Part shown: in pieces, positions 24,844 through 33,200 of the stretch
Layout of the letters: each line of letters begins with the position of its first letter
Numbering within the stretch: position 1 is the stretch's first letter
Assembly: GCF_030010415.1 (NCBI RefSeq)
Contig: NZ_JASCSA010000002.1
Length of the DNA stretch: 64,000 nt
DNA from: Cobetia amphilecti
GTDB lineage: Bacteria > Pseudomonadota > Gammaproteobacteria > Pseudomonadales > Halomonadaceae
Reading direction: 5' to 3' (one strand)
The notes under the pieces: model-generated
What the model saw: the letters and a program-made list of their open reading frames with translations, nothing else
The model's database searches: none
Told to the model about the DNA's origin: nothing
Translations under genes and position numbers: made by a program

Positions 24844-26664
24844 TCAGTCGTTCATCTTGAGCACGGCAAGGAAGGCGTCCTGGGGAATTTCCACCCGGCC
24901 GACCTGCTTCATGCGCTTCTTGCCCGCTTTCTGCTTCTCGAGCAGTTTCTTCTTGCGGCTGACGTCGCCGCCGTAACATTTGGCGGTCACGTTCTTGCGA
25001 AGCGCCTTGACGGTGGAGCGTGCCACGACCTGGCCACCGACGGCGGCCTGGATCGCCACATCGAACATCTGACGCGGAATCAGCTCTTTCATCTTCTCGA
25101 CCAGCAGACGGCCGCGGCCATGTGCGTGATCACGGTGGATGATCGCCGCCAGTGCATCGACGCGATCGCCGTTGATCAGCACGTCCAGACGCACCAGCTT
25201 GGCCGCCTCGAAGCGCTCGAAGCTGTAATCCAGTGACGCATAGCCCTTGGAGATGGACTTGAGGCGATCGAAGAAGTCCATCACCACTTCCGCCATCGGC
25301 AGTTCATAGATCAGCTGGATCTGGCTACCCAGGAACTGCATGTCGAGCTGAACGCCACGACGATTGACGCACTCGGTGATGACGTTGCCGACGTATTCCT
25401 GCGGCACGAGGATGGTAGCGCGGCAGATCGGCTCGCGCAGCTCATCGACGTTGGCCATGTCCGGAAGCTTGGACGGGTTGGACACCGGCAGCACATCGCC
25501 GTTGTCCATCAGCACCTCATAGATCACCGTCGGCGCGGTGGTCAGCAGATCGAGATTGTACTCACGCTCCAGACGCTCCTGGATGATCTCCATGTGCAGG
25601 GTGCCGAGGAAGCCGACACGGAAACCGAAGCCCAGCGCGTCGGAGTTCTCCGGCTCGTAGTCCAGCGAGGCATCGTTGAGCGCCAGCTTCTGCAGCGCGT
25701 CACGGAAGTCCTCGTAGTCATCGGAGCTGATCGGGAACATGCCGGCATAGACCTGCGGCTTGACCTTCTGGAAGCCCGGCAGACGCTCGACCTTGTCGGC
25801 GGTCTTGGTGTGCACGATGGTGTCACCCACCGGCGCGCCCATGATGTCCTTGATACCGGCGACGATGAAGCCGACCTCACCGGCGCGCAGCACGCCGGTT
25901 TCCTTGCGCTTGGGCGTGAAGATACCGATCGCGCCGGTTTCCCAGTCACGGCCGGTGGACTTCAGACGGATCTTCTCGCCCTTCTTCAGGGTACCGTCGA
26001 AGATACGCACCAGCGAGACGACGCCGAGGTAGTTGTCGAACCAGGAATCGATGATCAGCGCCTGCAGCGGTGCCTCCGGATCGCCCTTGGGCGGCGGAAT
26101 ATCACGCACCAGACGCTCGAGCAGCGCTTCCATGCCCATGCCGGACTTGGCCGACACCTGACAGGCGTCCGTCGCGTCCAGACCGATGATCTCCTCGATC
26201 TCCTGGGAGACCTTCTCCGGGTCCGCCTGCGGCAGATCCATCTTGTTGAGGACCGGCAGCACCTCGAGGCCCTGCTCGATGGCGGTGTAGCAGTTGGCCA
26301 CCGACTGGGCTTCGACGCCCTGGCCGGCATCGACCACCAGCAGCGCCCCTTCACAGGCATACAGCGAGCGCGAGACTTCATACGAGAAGTCGACGTGCCC
26401 CGGCGTATCGATGAAGTTCAGCTGATAGGTATTGCCATCGTCAGCGTGGTAGTCGAGGGTCACCGACTGCGCCTTGATGGTGATGCCGCGCTCACGCTCG
26501 ATGTCCATCGAGTCAAGCACCTGCTCCTTGAGCTCACGGTCGCTCAAGCCTTCGCACAGCTGGATGATGCGGTCAGCCAGCGTGGACTTGCCGTGGTCAA
26601 TGTGGGCGATGATTGAGAAGTTGCGGATATGCTTCAAGGACGGCGGCGTTACGCGTTCGGTCAT
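24844..26664 (-). CDS. lepA: Elongation factor 4 (LepA)
   Basis: A 606-residue translational GTPase linked to ribosome back-translocation and 30S assembly. G1 AHIDHGKSTLADRI, G2 with RERGITIKAQ, G3 DTPGHVDFSYEV and G4 NKMDLPQADP are clear. The LepA-specific C-terminal domain ends with AGKKRMKQVGRVEIPQDAFL, and length is close to E. coli (599). It leads the lepA-lepB pair. Upstream toward mucD lies a 321-base gap with two strong hairpins. Confidence 0.97.
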   Translation of the reverse strand: MTERVTPPSLKHIRNFSIIAHIDHGKSTLADRIIQLCEGLSDRELKEQVLDSMDIERERGITIKAQSVTLDYHADDGNTYQLNFIDTPGHVDFSYEVSRSLYACEGALLVVDAGQGVEAQSVANCYTAIEQGLEVLPVLNKMDLPQADPEKVSQEIEEIIGLDATDACQVSAKSGMGMEALLERLVRDIPPPKGDPEAPLQALIIDSWFDNYLGVVSLVRIFDGTLKKGEKIRLKSTGRDWETGAIGIFTPKRKETGVLRAGEVGFIVAGIKDIMGAPVGDTIVHTKTADKVERLPGFQKVKPQVYAGMFPISSDDYEDFRDALQKLALNDASLDYEPENSDALGFGFRVGFLGTLHMEIIQERLEREYNLDLLTTAPTVIYEVLMDNGDVLPVSNPSKLPDMANVDELREPICRATILVPQEYVGNVITECVNRRGVQLDMQFLGSQIQLIYELPMAEVVMDFFDRLKSISKGYASLDYSFERFEAAKLVRLDVLINGDRVDALAAIIHRDHAHGRGRLLVEKMKELIPRQMFDVAIQAAVGGQVVARSTVKALRKNVTAKCYGGDVSRKKKLLEKQKAGKKRMKQVGRVEIPQDAFLAVLKMND

Positions 26665-26985
26665 GGATCACTGCTCTGTATTTGTGCCCGTCTCCGTGAA
26701 ATCACACGGCCAACACGGGAGACGACGGAAATCGAATTGCACGCATTGTACAGTCCGACCACAAGCGATGATAGAAGGCGTTGCCTTTTGCGCCCCTCCG
26801 GCCCTGTCACAACCCGCCTGATCTCGGGTGAACCGCAGGGCCGCCCGGTAGCAGACGGGGCGCACAGTCGCCCGTGCGCCCCGTCTGCTACCGGAGTGAC
26901 CGCCTTCCTGCCGGTGGCGGTCACCTTCTGTTGCCTGCGCGCTCGTCGCTCAAGTTCTTGACGCTTGCGTCAGGCGCTGGCGGGA
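26665..26985. other. lepA-mucD gap with two adjacent hairpins, one a 21-bp perfect inverted repeat
   Basis: 321 bases without a gene. The inverted repeat at 26845-26865 / 26874-26894 is perfect over 21 bp (arm from CCGGTAGC to GCGCAC) with an 8-base loop. A second hairpin, GTGACCGCC-N11-GGCGGTCAC, occupies 26896-26924 on the mucD side. On the minus strand both lie after the mucD stop and neither has a T run. They probably end or stabilise the mucD transcript; the remaining 180 bases should include the lepA promoter. Confidence 0.75.
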
Positions 26986-28401
26986 TCACTTGTCGCTGTC
27001 GGCACGCATGCGCAGTGCGATGTACAGCGGGCGACCATTGCGCACCAGGCGCAGCGAGACCGGACGGTTGGTCGGCAGCTTGGCGACCACATCGCGCAGC
27101 GCCTGCACGCTGGTCAACGGCTGCTGATTGAGTTCGACCAGCACATCGCCAGCGCTGATGCCTGCCTCGGCAGCCACGCCCTGCGGGTCGACTTCCATCA
27201 CGCGCACCCCGTGATCGAGGTTGAGCTCGTTCAAGCTGGCCTTGTCGAGCTCTGCCACCGCAACACCCAGCCCCTGCTTGTCGTCACTGACCTTGGCGGC
27301 ATGCGCCTGCTCACTGCCCGGCCAATGGCCAACCTTGGCGGTCAGCGTCTGGCTCTTGCCATCGCGCAGGATGGAGAGCTTGAGCGAATCGCCCGGCGAG
27401 CTGGCACCGACCATGCGCGGCAGGTACGCCGAGCTCTCGACCGCCTTGCCATCCACGGCGGTGATGATGTCACCGCTCTTGAGGCCAGCGGCGGCGGCAG
27501 GGCCGTCCGGATCAAGATCGGCGATCAGCGCACCGCGCGCACGGTCCAGCCCGAAGGATTCGGCCAGGTCCTTGGAGACCGGCTGAATGACGACGCCCAG
27601 CCAGCCGCGGTCCACGCGTCCATCGGTCTTGAGCTTGTCGGCGACATCCATCGCCACATTGATCGGAATCGCGAAGCTCACGCCCATGAAGCCGCCGGAG
27701 CGGGTATAGATCTGGGAGTTGATGCCCACCACATCGCCATCGAGATCGAACAGCGGCCCACCGGAGTTGCCCGGATTGATCGCCACATCGGTCTGGATGA
27801 ACGGCACATAGGCGTCCGACGGCAGGGTGCGATCGATGGCGCTGACGATACCGGCGGTGACGGAATGATCGAAGCCGAACGGTGAGCCGATCGCGGCCAC
27901 CCATTCGCCGACTTCCAGCGCATCACTGTCGCCCATCGGCAAGGTCGGCAGGTCTTCCGCCTTGACCTTGAGCAGCGCGATATCGGTCTTCTTGTCCTCA
28001 CCGACCACCTGCGCCTTGAGTTCGCGACGGTCGTTGAGGCGCACCATCACCTCATCGGCACCGTCGATGACGTGGGCATTGGTCATGATGTAGCCATCAT
28101 CGGAGATGATGAAGCCAGACCCGAGACTGGAGCGCTTCTCGACGCCCCCGCGACCCGGACCAGGCAGCTGATCACCGAAGAAGCGCTTGAAGAATTCGGG
28201 CATCTCTTCGCCATTGGGCCCACGGAACACCGGCCCCGAGCTGCGCTGGATCTCGGTGGTGGTCGCGATATTGACCACCGCGGGCGCCGAGTCCTTGACC
28301 AGCTGGGTGAAGTCGGGCAATTCACGAGCCTGAACCAGCTGGGAGCCCATCAGGGCAGCCATGGCCAAGGCAGGTACCATCAGGCGGGAAAGGGATTTCA
28401 T
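26986..28401 (-). CDS. mucD: Periplasmic serine protease, Do/MucD (HtrA) family
   Basis: A 471-residue periplasmic protease/chaperone that clears misfolded envelope proteins and restrains the sigma-E response. It has a signal peptide (MKSLSRLMVPALAMAALMGS, cleavage after VQA) and the catalytic triad His (TNAHVIDG), Asp (KTDIALLKV) and Ser (GNSGGPLF). Two PDZ domains follow (about 270-360, GWLGVVIQPV; and about 380-465, GVRVMEVDPQGVAAEAGI). The gene order rseC-mucD-lepA matches the Pseudomonas algU cluster. A consensus-like sigma-E promoter lies about 100 bases upstream. Confidence 0.95.
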   Translation of the reverse strand: MKSLSRLMVPALAMAALMGSQLVQARELPDFTQLVKDSAPAVVNIATTTEIQRSSGPVFRGPNGEEMPEFFKRFFGDQLPGPGRGGVEKRSSLGSGFIISDDGYIMTNAHVIDGADEVMVRLNDRRELKAQVVGEDKKTDIALLKVKAEDLPTLPMGDSDALEVGEWVAAIGSPFGFDHSVTAGIVSAIDRTLPSDAYVPFIQTDVAINPGNSGGPLFDLDGDVVGINSQIYTRSGGFMGVSFAIPINVAMDVADKLKTDGRVDRGWLGVVIQPVSKDLAESFGLDRARGALIADLDPDGPAAAAGLKSGDIITAVDGKAVESSAYLPRMVGASSPGDSLKLSILRDGKSQTLTAKVGHWPGSEQAHAAKVSDDKQGLGVAVAELDKASLNELNLDHGVRVMEVDPQGVAAEAGISAGDVLVELNQQPLTSVQALRDVVAKLPTNRPVSLRLVRNGRPLYIALRMRADSDK

Positions 28402-28501
28402 CAGTGCGGCTCCTGGTACGTCCTGTCATCACTTGTTATCAGGCGTGCAATCACGCAACTACTGACGATGGCAGCGTCACATCGCTGGCGGCGTCCTTCT
28501 C

Positions 28502-28528
28502 ATTGACGTCGAAGCGTCGTTGAAGTTC
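28502..28528 (-). promoter_or_regulatory. Sigma-E-type promoter for mucD
   Basis: On the minus strand, GAACTT (28528-28523) is followed after exactly 16 bases by TCAAT (28506-28502). GAACTT-N16/17-TCNNA is the established RpoE/AlgU consensus: the -35 box is perfect and the -10 box matches four of five bases of TCAAA. Transcription would start about 95 bases before the mucD start. Confidence 0.65.
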
Positions 28529-28668
28529 AGCGATTGGTGCCGCGCTGGACGCAACCATGCGTCGCCAACATCCGACAGGTGCCGACGCCAGCCCGATGCA
28601 GACTGACGACGCCACCTGCCGACTACGCAAGTCACTCCCCCGATCTACCGAGAGAGTCGACTACCGCT

Positions 28669-28698
28669 ATCACTTGAGCACGTCATCACTTGAGCACG
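28669..28698. repeat. 14-bp direct repeat, two copies
   Basis: ATCACTTGAGCACG occurs at 28669-28682 and again at 28685-28698, separated by two bases. The second copy ends five bases from the rseC stop codon. Non-coding. Confidence 0.8.
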
Positions 28699-28702
28699 AC
28701 GA

Positions 28703-29173
28703 CTACAGCGCCTTGATCGCCATCGCGTCCATGCCGAGACGACGCATCAAGCGCGGCCGGTAGAGTGCCTGGCGCTCAGGACGCGCGGCATGCCAGCGCA
28801 CGACCATCAGGCCCGCCGCCAACGAGAGCGCGAAGCCCAACGGCACCGCCAGGGTGCCAGCGCCCGCCAGCTGCTCGGCCACGATTCCCCCCAGCATGCC
28901 GCTGACCAGCGGCAGGCCATACAGCAGGCCCGCACTGCGCAGAAACGCCGACTCATCGATGCCGATCACCACCCGCTCACCCACCATCGGCAAGTCTTCG
29001 CCTGCCGGCACATGGATCAGCACGCGATGCGGCTTGCGACGCGAAAACTGGCTCAACAGGCCGCTGCCACAGCTACTGCGCGCATTGCAGGCACCACAGG
29101 TGGAGCGACGCTGGGTCTCGACCCAGACGCCTTCCTTGCCATGCCCCGTGACCTGCCCCTCTTCCTGCATCAT
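28703..29173 (-). CDS. rseC: SoxR-reducing / sigma-E factor regulatory protein RseC (MucC)
   Basis: A 156-residue inner-membrane protein. A cytoplasmic N-terminal part carries a cysteine cluster (CGACNARSSCGSGLL), as in RseC/RsxC-associated reducing proteins, and two hydrophobic segments (about 75-95 and 102-122) follow. RseC modulates sigma-E activity and SoxR reduction in other bacteria; its exact role is not settled. I chose 29173 (MMQEEGQVTG) because AGGAG lies eight bases upstream; an upstream in-frame ATG at 29239 lacks one. The order rseC-mucD is conserved, but rseB is not upstream; a + strand gene is there instead. Confidence 0.9.
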   Translation of the reverse strand: MMQEEGQVTGHGKEGVWVETQRRSTCGACNARSSCGSGLLSQFSRRKPHRVLIHVPAGEDLPMVGERVVIGIDESAFLRSAGLLYGLPLVSGMLGGIVAEQLAGAGTLAVPLGFALSLAAGLMVVRWHAARPERQALYRPRLMRRLGMDAMAIKAL

Positions 29174-29300
29174 CTTGCTGACTCCTGCAAAAACTCGCCG
29201 CGCACTGGCGACACATACGCGTAGAATAGCGTCATTCACGGCGGCACTTCACGCGCCTCAGGCCCGATAAGCGCCCACGATACCATCAACAGGAGCCCGC

Positions 29301-29546
29301 ATGAGCGACGCACCCCCATCCACTTCCCGCCTGGACCCGCTGCACGGCGTCACCCTCAAGGCACTGCTAACCTGGCTGGTGGACCACTACGGCTTCGAGA
29401 CCCTGGGCGAGCTGATTCCCATCAACTGCTTCCTCAGCGACCCGAGCATCAACTCGAGCCTCAAGTTTCTGCGCCGCACGCCCTGGGCGCGCGCCAAGGT
29501 CGAGGCACTCTACATCCAGACGGCAGATCGCTATCTGCATGACTGA
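29301..29546 (+). CDS. VF530 family (DUF2132) small DNA-binding-like protein
   Basis: An 81-residue protein matching the VF530/DUF2132 family by LDPLHGVTLKALLTWLVDHY, ELIPINCF and SLKFLRRTPWARAKVEALY. Family members are small helical proteins annotated as DNA-binding from structure; cellular function is not established. AGGAG sits seven bases ahead of the ATG. It lies on the opposite strand to rseC and rseA, in the position where rseB (mucB) would be expected, and ends at a strong bidirectional terminator. Confidence 0.88.
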   Translation: MSDAPPSTSRLDPLHGVTLKALLTWLVDHYGFETLGELIPINCFLSDPSINSSLKFLRRTPWARAKVEALYIQTADRYLHD

Positions 29547-29624
29547 GGCCGAGCGTGGTCACACCGGCAAGTGACGACTCTGGCCGGATGCGACCAGGTC
29601 ATGTGGGCGCAATCAGGACATACA

Positions 29625-29667
29625 GACAAGAAAAAGGGGCAGCCAATGGCTGCCCCTTTTTCTTGTC
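29625..29667. terminator. Strong bidirectional terminator
   Basis: GACAAGAAAAAGGGGCAGCC (29625-29644) pairs perfectly with its complement at 29648-29667 around an AAT loop. The internal A5/T5 runs give T tracts in both directions. It separates the VF530 gene (+) from rseA (-). Confidence 0.95.
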
Positions 29668-29730
29668 CATCCATGCTGCTTTCATCTGCCTTGGCAGCGA
29701 CGCCAGCGCAAGCCAATCATCCAGAAAATG

Positions 29731-30468
29731 TTACTGGGCAACATCCTGCAGGCTGATCCACTCGCTGCGCTCCGGCACCGGGCCACGCGAGGAATGCTGG
29801 CTCAGGTAGGCCTCGAGCAGACGCCGCTGGGCGAGATCCGCCGCGGCGACATTGCTGGACGACATGCCGGAATCATAGCTGCCACTCTGCGGCGCCATGA
29901 ACATCGGGCGCGAGCTGGAGGGCGTCACGCCGACCTGCATCAAGCCGCTGTTGGCACCGGGCTGTACCCACTGAGACGCCTCGGCGTTCACCGACGGCTG
30001 GCTGACCTGACGCACGGTGCCGCCCTGGATGGCTGAACCACCCTGGTTGACGGAAGAACCGCTGGCAAGCTCTGCGCCGCTGTTCACGCCGCCGGGCACC
30101 CCATTGTCACCGCCATTGAAGACCTGCACGCCGGTGATCACCATCACCGCGACGCCTGCCGCGATGGCCGCGGAACCGGCAAAGGAGAACAGGCTGCGGC
30201 GCTCGGCCACGGGCGGTGCACTCGCGGGAGCCTCGCGGGAGATCAGCTCGACCTCGGCGCTGACCGCCGACGCGATATCCAGAGTGAAGGTGCTTTCACG
30301 CTCACGATGCATGGCACTGCGCGCCAGGTGATAGCGGCGCCAGGTGTCTGCAGCCTCAGGAGACTCATCGAGCCCCTTGAGGACACGACGCAGATCCAGC
30401 TCGTCACCCTCCGCATCCATCAGCGCGGACAGCGACTCCTTCACGGATTCGGTGGTCTTCAGATTCAT
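29731..30468 (-). CDS. rseA: Anti-sigma-E factor RseA (MucA)
   Basis: A 245-residue single-pass membrane protein that holds sigma-E inactive until envelope stress triggers its proteolysis. The N-terminal anti-sigma domain (about 1-75: SVKESLSALMDAEGDELDLR, ADTWRRYHLARSAMH) is typical. One membrane segment (about 95-115, SAAIAAGVAVMVITGVQVF) leads to a periplasmic domain rich in Ser, Gly, Asn and Gln (GGDNGVPGGVNSGAELASGS), ending near LEAYLSQHSS. It is downstream of rpoE, but 367 bases away, where these genes usually almost touch. Without an adjacent rseB, release may rely on other factors. Confidence 0.9.
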   Translation of the reverse strand: MNLKTTESVKESLSALMDAEGDELDLRRVLKGLDESPEAADTWRRYHLARSAMHRERESTFTLDIASAVSAEVELISREAPASAPPVAERRSLFSFAGSAAIAAGVAVMVITGVQVFNGGDNGVPGGVNSGAELASGSSVNQGGSAIQGGTVRQVSQPSVNAEASQWVQPGANSGLMQVGVTPSSSRPMFMAPQSGSYDSGMSSSNVAAADLAQRRLLEAYLSQHSSRGPVPERSEWISLQDVAQ

Positions 30469-30835
30469 GCGTAAATACCCTCACACTCGTCAGATTGAAC
30501 GACGACTTCAATCTGCACTCCTGGCAACAAATGGCGTCATTCACCATGGCGGCTGATGGCCCGAGCGGGCCAACGGCAAACAGCGTTACTGCGCCGTGGA
30601 AGAGGGGCTTTCGTGCCCTGCCCCTCACCACTCAACTTTCCAGCGCTCATGCACGCAGTCGCTGAGCTACATGACTACTGAACAGTAAGAACACGCGCCG
30701 CACGGATTGTTCCGCCATTCGTTCAGAAAACATTCACTTTAGCTGCAAGATTTCGCCAAGCCACTGAGTTGATTGAATTTAACCAACAAAATTTTTGTGG
30801 CTCTTCTCTCACAGGGGCGACGCAGAACAGCGACG
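30469..30835. other. Unusually long rpoE-rseA spacer
   Basis: 367 bases with no gene. The rpoE-proximal part is AT-rich and contains a near-palindrome (30781-30798, CCAACAAAATTTTTGTGG). On the minus strand GGAACAA (30713-30707), 16 bases, then TCTTA (30690-30686) is a partial match to the sigma-E consensus and could drive rseA separately. A small hairpin, TGGCCCG-AG-CGGGCCA, lies near 30555-30572. All regulatory readings are tentative. Confidence 0.45.
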
Positions 30836-31438
30836 TCACTCGACGGCAGACACCGCCGCGGCGGGACTGACCAACCCCTGGATGGCCTTGTCGACCGCTT
30901 CACGTGCGCGGAAGATACGCGAACGCACCGTGCCCACCGGGCACTGCATCACCTCGGCGATATCCTCATAGGAGAGGCCATCGAATTCGCGCAGCGTGAT
31001 GGCGGTGCGCAGATCTTCAGGCAGCTTCTCGATGGCCTCGAAGACGACCTTCTCCAGCTCATCGCGCGCCATGGCAGCTTCCGGCGTCTCGATGTCCGAC
31101 AGGCGACCGGATTGATCGACCACCTCGGCATCGCCGATATCCATGTCGGTGCCCGGCGGACGACGGCCCCGCGAGACCAGATGATTCTTGGCCGTATTGA
31201 TGGCGATCCGGTACATCCAGGTATAGAAGGCGCTCTCGGCCCGGAAGTTGGGCAACGCACGATAGGCCTTGATGAAGGCTTCCTGGGCGACATCCTGCAC
31301 TTCTGAATGATCGTGTACGTAACGGCTGATCAGGCCGAGAATCTTGTGCTGATATTTCCTGACCAGCAGATCGAAGGCGCGGTTATCCCCTTTCTGGGCG
31401 CGCTCGACCAACTGCTGGTCCGTTTCATTGACACTCAT
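30836..31438 (-). CDS. rpoE: RNA polymerase sigma-E factor (RpoE/AlgU)
   Basis: A 200-residue ECF sigma factor for the envelope stress regulon. Region 2 (about 20-90: FDLLVRKYQHKILGLISRYV, DVAQEAFIKAYRAL, FYTWMYRIAINTAKNHL) recognises the -10 element; region 4 (about 130-185: LREFDGLSYEDIAEVMQCPV, GTVRSRIFRAREAVD) recognises the -35 element. Length matches RpoE (191 in E. coli). It is divergent from the DAHP synthase gene across 533 bases. I could not find a clean sigma-E promoter just upstream of it. Confidence 0.97.
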   Translation of the reverse strand: MSVNETDQQLVERAQKGDNRAFDLLVRKYQHKILGLISRYVHDHSEVQDVAQEAFIKAYRALPNFRAESAFYTWMYRIAINTAKNHLVSRGRRPPGTDMDIGDAEVVDQSGRLSDIETPEAAMARDELEKVVFEAIEKLPEDLRTAITLREFDGLSYEDIAEVMQCPVGTVRSRIFRAREAVDKAIQGLVSPAAAVSAVE

Positions 31439-31971
31439 TCACTCGCTCCCTCCGCGGGAGTGGAGGCACCGCTTGCGGACTCCACATCAGGAATCCCCGG
31501 GGCATCAGCACCTGACAGGAATTGCGACTCGCGCATGCGTTATCCGGCCCCTTTGATATTCGTTGTGATGGATGCGATGCCTGGCGCGGGGCGAAAAAGC
31601 GCCCGGCGGCCCGCTGACGCGACCAAAATCAACGCACAGTGTTCCTGTTTATCATTTGTACGGCAAGACGCCATGCCGTCAAAGCCTCAGGTTTTGCGTG
31701 TTCACTCCCGTCATGACAGCGTTTGGCGACGCTGACACGTCAAAGCGTAACGATTTCTTTACGATTTACGCTTATCTTGAGTCACACGAGCCTCAAGTCA
31801 GCGCCAGTCAGCTTGACAGTTGATTAAATTTGACCCAAGGACGCTGACAAGCCGGCATGCAGCAGATACCATGGACATCATTCAGTACGCACAACACGGA
31901 TGGCGGGCGCGAAGACGCCCGTCTGACTCTGCTAGCAGCCATGCAGACCGCACACCGCTCAGGACACTGTC
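31439..31971. other. Divergent rpoE / DAHP synthase promoter region
   Basis: 533 bases without a gene. The half nearer the DAHP synthase gene (31730-31830) is AT-rich. It contains TTGACA (about 31814) and CGTAAC-N6-TTTACG at 31746-31763, which matches nine of twelve positions of the TyrR box TGTAAA-N6-TTTACA. The rpoE-proximal half contains small GC hairpins near 31445-31465 and 31590-31610. No coding frame looks real. Confidence 0.45.
31746..31763. promoter_or_regulatory. TyrR-box-like inverted repeat (candidate)
   Basis: CGTAAC-GATTTC-TTTACG resembles the TyrR operator. TyrR represses DAHP synthase genes in E. coli, so its position 209 bases ahead of such a gene is suggestive, but the distance is large and one isolated weak box could occur by chance. 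Confidence 0.25.
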
Positions 31972-33060
31972 ATGTCAGAACAACACGTCAACAACCTCAA
32001 CGTCCTGTCACAGGACGTGCTGATCACCCCCGAAGCGCTCAAGCAGGACATCCCGCTGACCGCCAAGGCCGAAGAGACCGTCATCGAAGGCCGTCGCACC
32101 ATCCAGCGCATTCTGGACGGTGAAGACCCGCGCCTGCTGGTCGTGGTCGGCCCCTGCTCCATCCATGACCTGGACGCCGCCCGTGACTACGCACGCCGCC
32201 TGAAGGTACTGGCCGAGGAAGTGAAGGACAGCCTCTACATCGTGATGCGCGTCTACTTCGAGAAGCCGCGTACCACCGTCGGCTGGAAAGGCCTGATCAA
32301 CGACCCGCACCTCAATGACACCTTCGAGATCGAGGAAGGCCTGCACATCGCGCGCGGCCTGCTGGTCGAACTGGCCGAGATGGGCCTGCCGCTGGCCACC
32401 GAAGCCCTCGACCCGATCTCCCCGCAGTACCTGCAGGACTGCATCAGCTGGTCCGCCATCGGCGCCCGTACCACCGAATCCCAGACCCACCGCGAGATGG
32501 CCTCTGGCCTGTCGTGCCCGGTCGGCTTCAAGAACGGCACCGACGGCTCGCTGGATGTCGCCGTCAATGCCCTGCAGTCCGTGTCCCACGGCCACAACTT
32601 CCTGGGCATCAACCAGGCCGGTCAGGTCGCGATCATCCGCACGCGTGGCAACGCCTACGGCCACGTCGTGCTGCGCGGCGGCAACGGCAAGCCGAACTAC
32701 GACAGCGTCAGCGTCGCGCTGGCCGAGCAGGAACTGGCCAAGGCCGGCGTCACCGCCAACCTGATGGTCGACTGCTCCCACGCCAACTCCAACAAGGACC
32801 CGGGCCTGCAGCCGCTGGTGCTGGAGAACGTCACCCAGCAGATCCTCGAGGGCAATCGCTCCATCATGGGTCTGATGGTCGAGTCGCACATCAACTGGGG
32901 CGCGCAGAAGATCAATGCCGACCGCAGCAAGATGGAATACGGCGTCTCCATCACCGATGCCTGCATCGACTGGGCCACCACCGAAGACACCTTCAAGACC
33001 ATGGACGCCAAGCTCAAGGACGCGCTGCGCGCCCGCCTCGAGCAGCCTGCCGAAGTCTGA
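31972..33060 (+). CDS. 3-deoxy-7-phosphoheptulonate (DAHP) synthase, class I
   Basis: A 362-residue enzyme condensing phosphoenolpyruvate and erythrose-4-phosphate, the entry step to the shikimate pathway. Typical AroF/G/H stretches: LLVVVGPCSIHDLDAARDYA, MRVYFEKPRTTVGWKGLIND, SGLSCPVGFKNGTDGSLDVA and MVDCSHANSNKDP with the metal-binding Cys/His. The N-terminal region is of the feedback-regulated type, but I cannot tell whether Tyr, Phe or Trp inhibits it, so no symbol is given. It is monocistronic, ending at a textbook terminator. Confidence 0.95.
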   Translation: MSEQHVNNLNVLSQDVLITPEALKQDIPLTAKAEETVIEGRRTIQRILDGEDPRLLVVVGPCSIHDLDAARDYARRLKVLAEEVKDSLYIVMRVYFEKPRTTVGWKGLINDPHLNDTFEIEEGLHIARGLLVELAEMGLPLATEALDPISPQYLQDCISWSAIGARTTESQTHREMASGLSCPVGFKNGTDGSLDVAVNALQSVSHGHNFLGINQAGQVAIIRTRGNAYGHVVLRGGNGKPNYDSVSVALAEQELAKAGVTANLMVDCSHANSNKDPGLQPLVLENVTQQILEGNRSIMGLMVESHINWGAQKINADRSKMEYGVSITDACIDWATTEDTFKTMDAKLKDALRARLEQPAEV

Positions 33061-33122
33061 GCCAGAAGCCTGATCCAGAAGCCTGAGGCCACTGGTTTCA
33101 GGCCGACAGCATTGGATGAATG

Positions 33123-33152
33123 AAAAAGCCCCGCCGATTGGCGGGGCTTTTT
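33123..33152. terminator. Bidirectional intrinsic terminator
   Basis: AAAAAGCCCCGCC (33123-33135) and GGCGGGGCTTTTT (33140-33152) with loop GATT, followed by another T. It ends the DAHP synthase transcript and may also serve dinG from the other side. Confidence 0.95.
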
Positions 33153-33200
33153 TGTGGCCGCTGGGTCGGCAGCTGACGGGCCAGCTCTGACCGTTCAGCC

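Larger units (their letters stand above)
28402..28702. other. mucD upstream region
   Basis: 301 bases between the rseC stop and the mucD start. It holds the sigma-E-type promoter (28502-28528) and, next to the rseC stop, a direct repeat (28669-28698), both listed separately. I see no gene and no obvious terminator for rseC, so read-through from rseC into mucD is possible. Confidence 0.5.

Noticed and set aside
31439..31720. Sigma-E autoregulatory promoter immediately upstream of rpoE
   Set aside because: GGAACA and TGAACA words are present on the minus strand, but none is followed at 16-17 bases by an acceptable TCTGA/TCAAA-type box.
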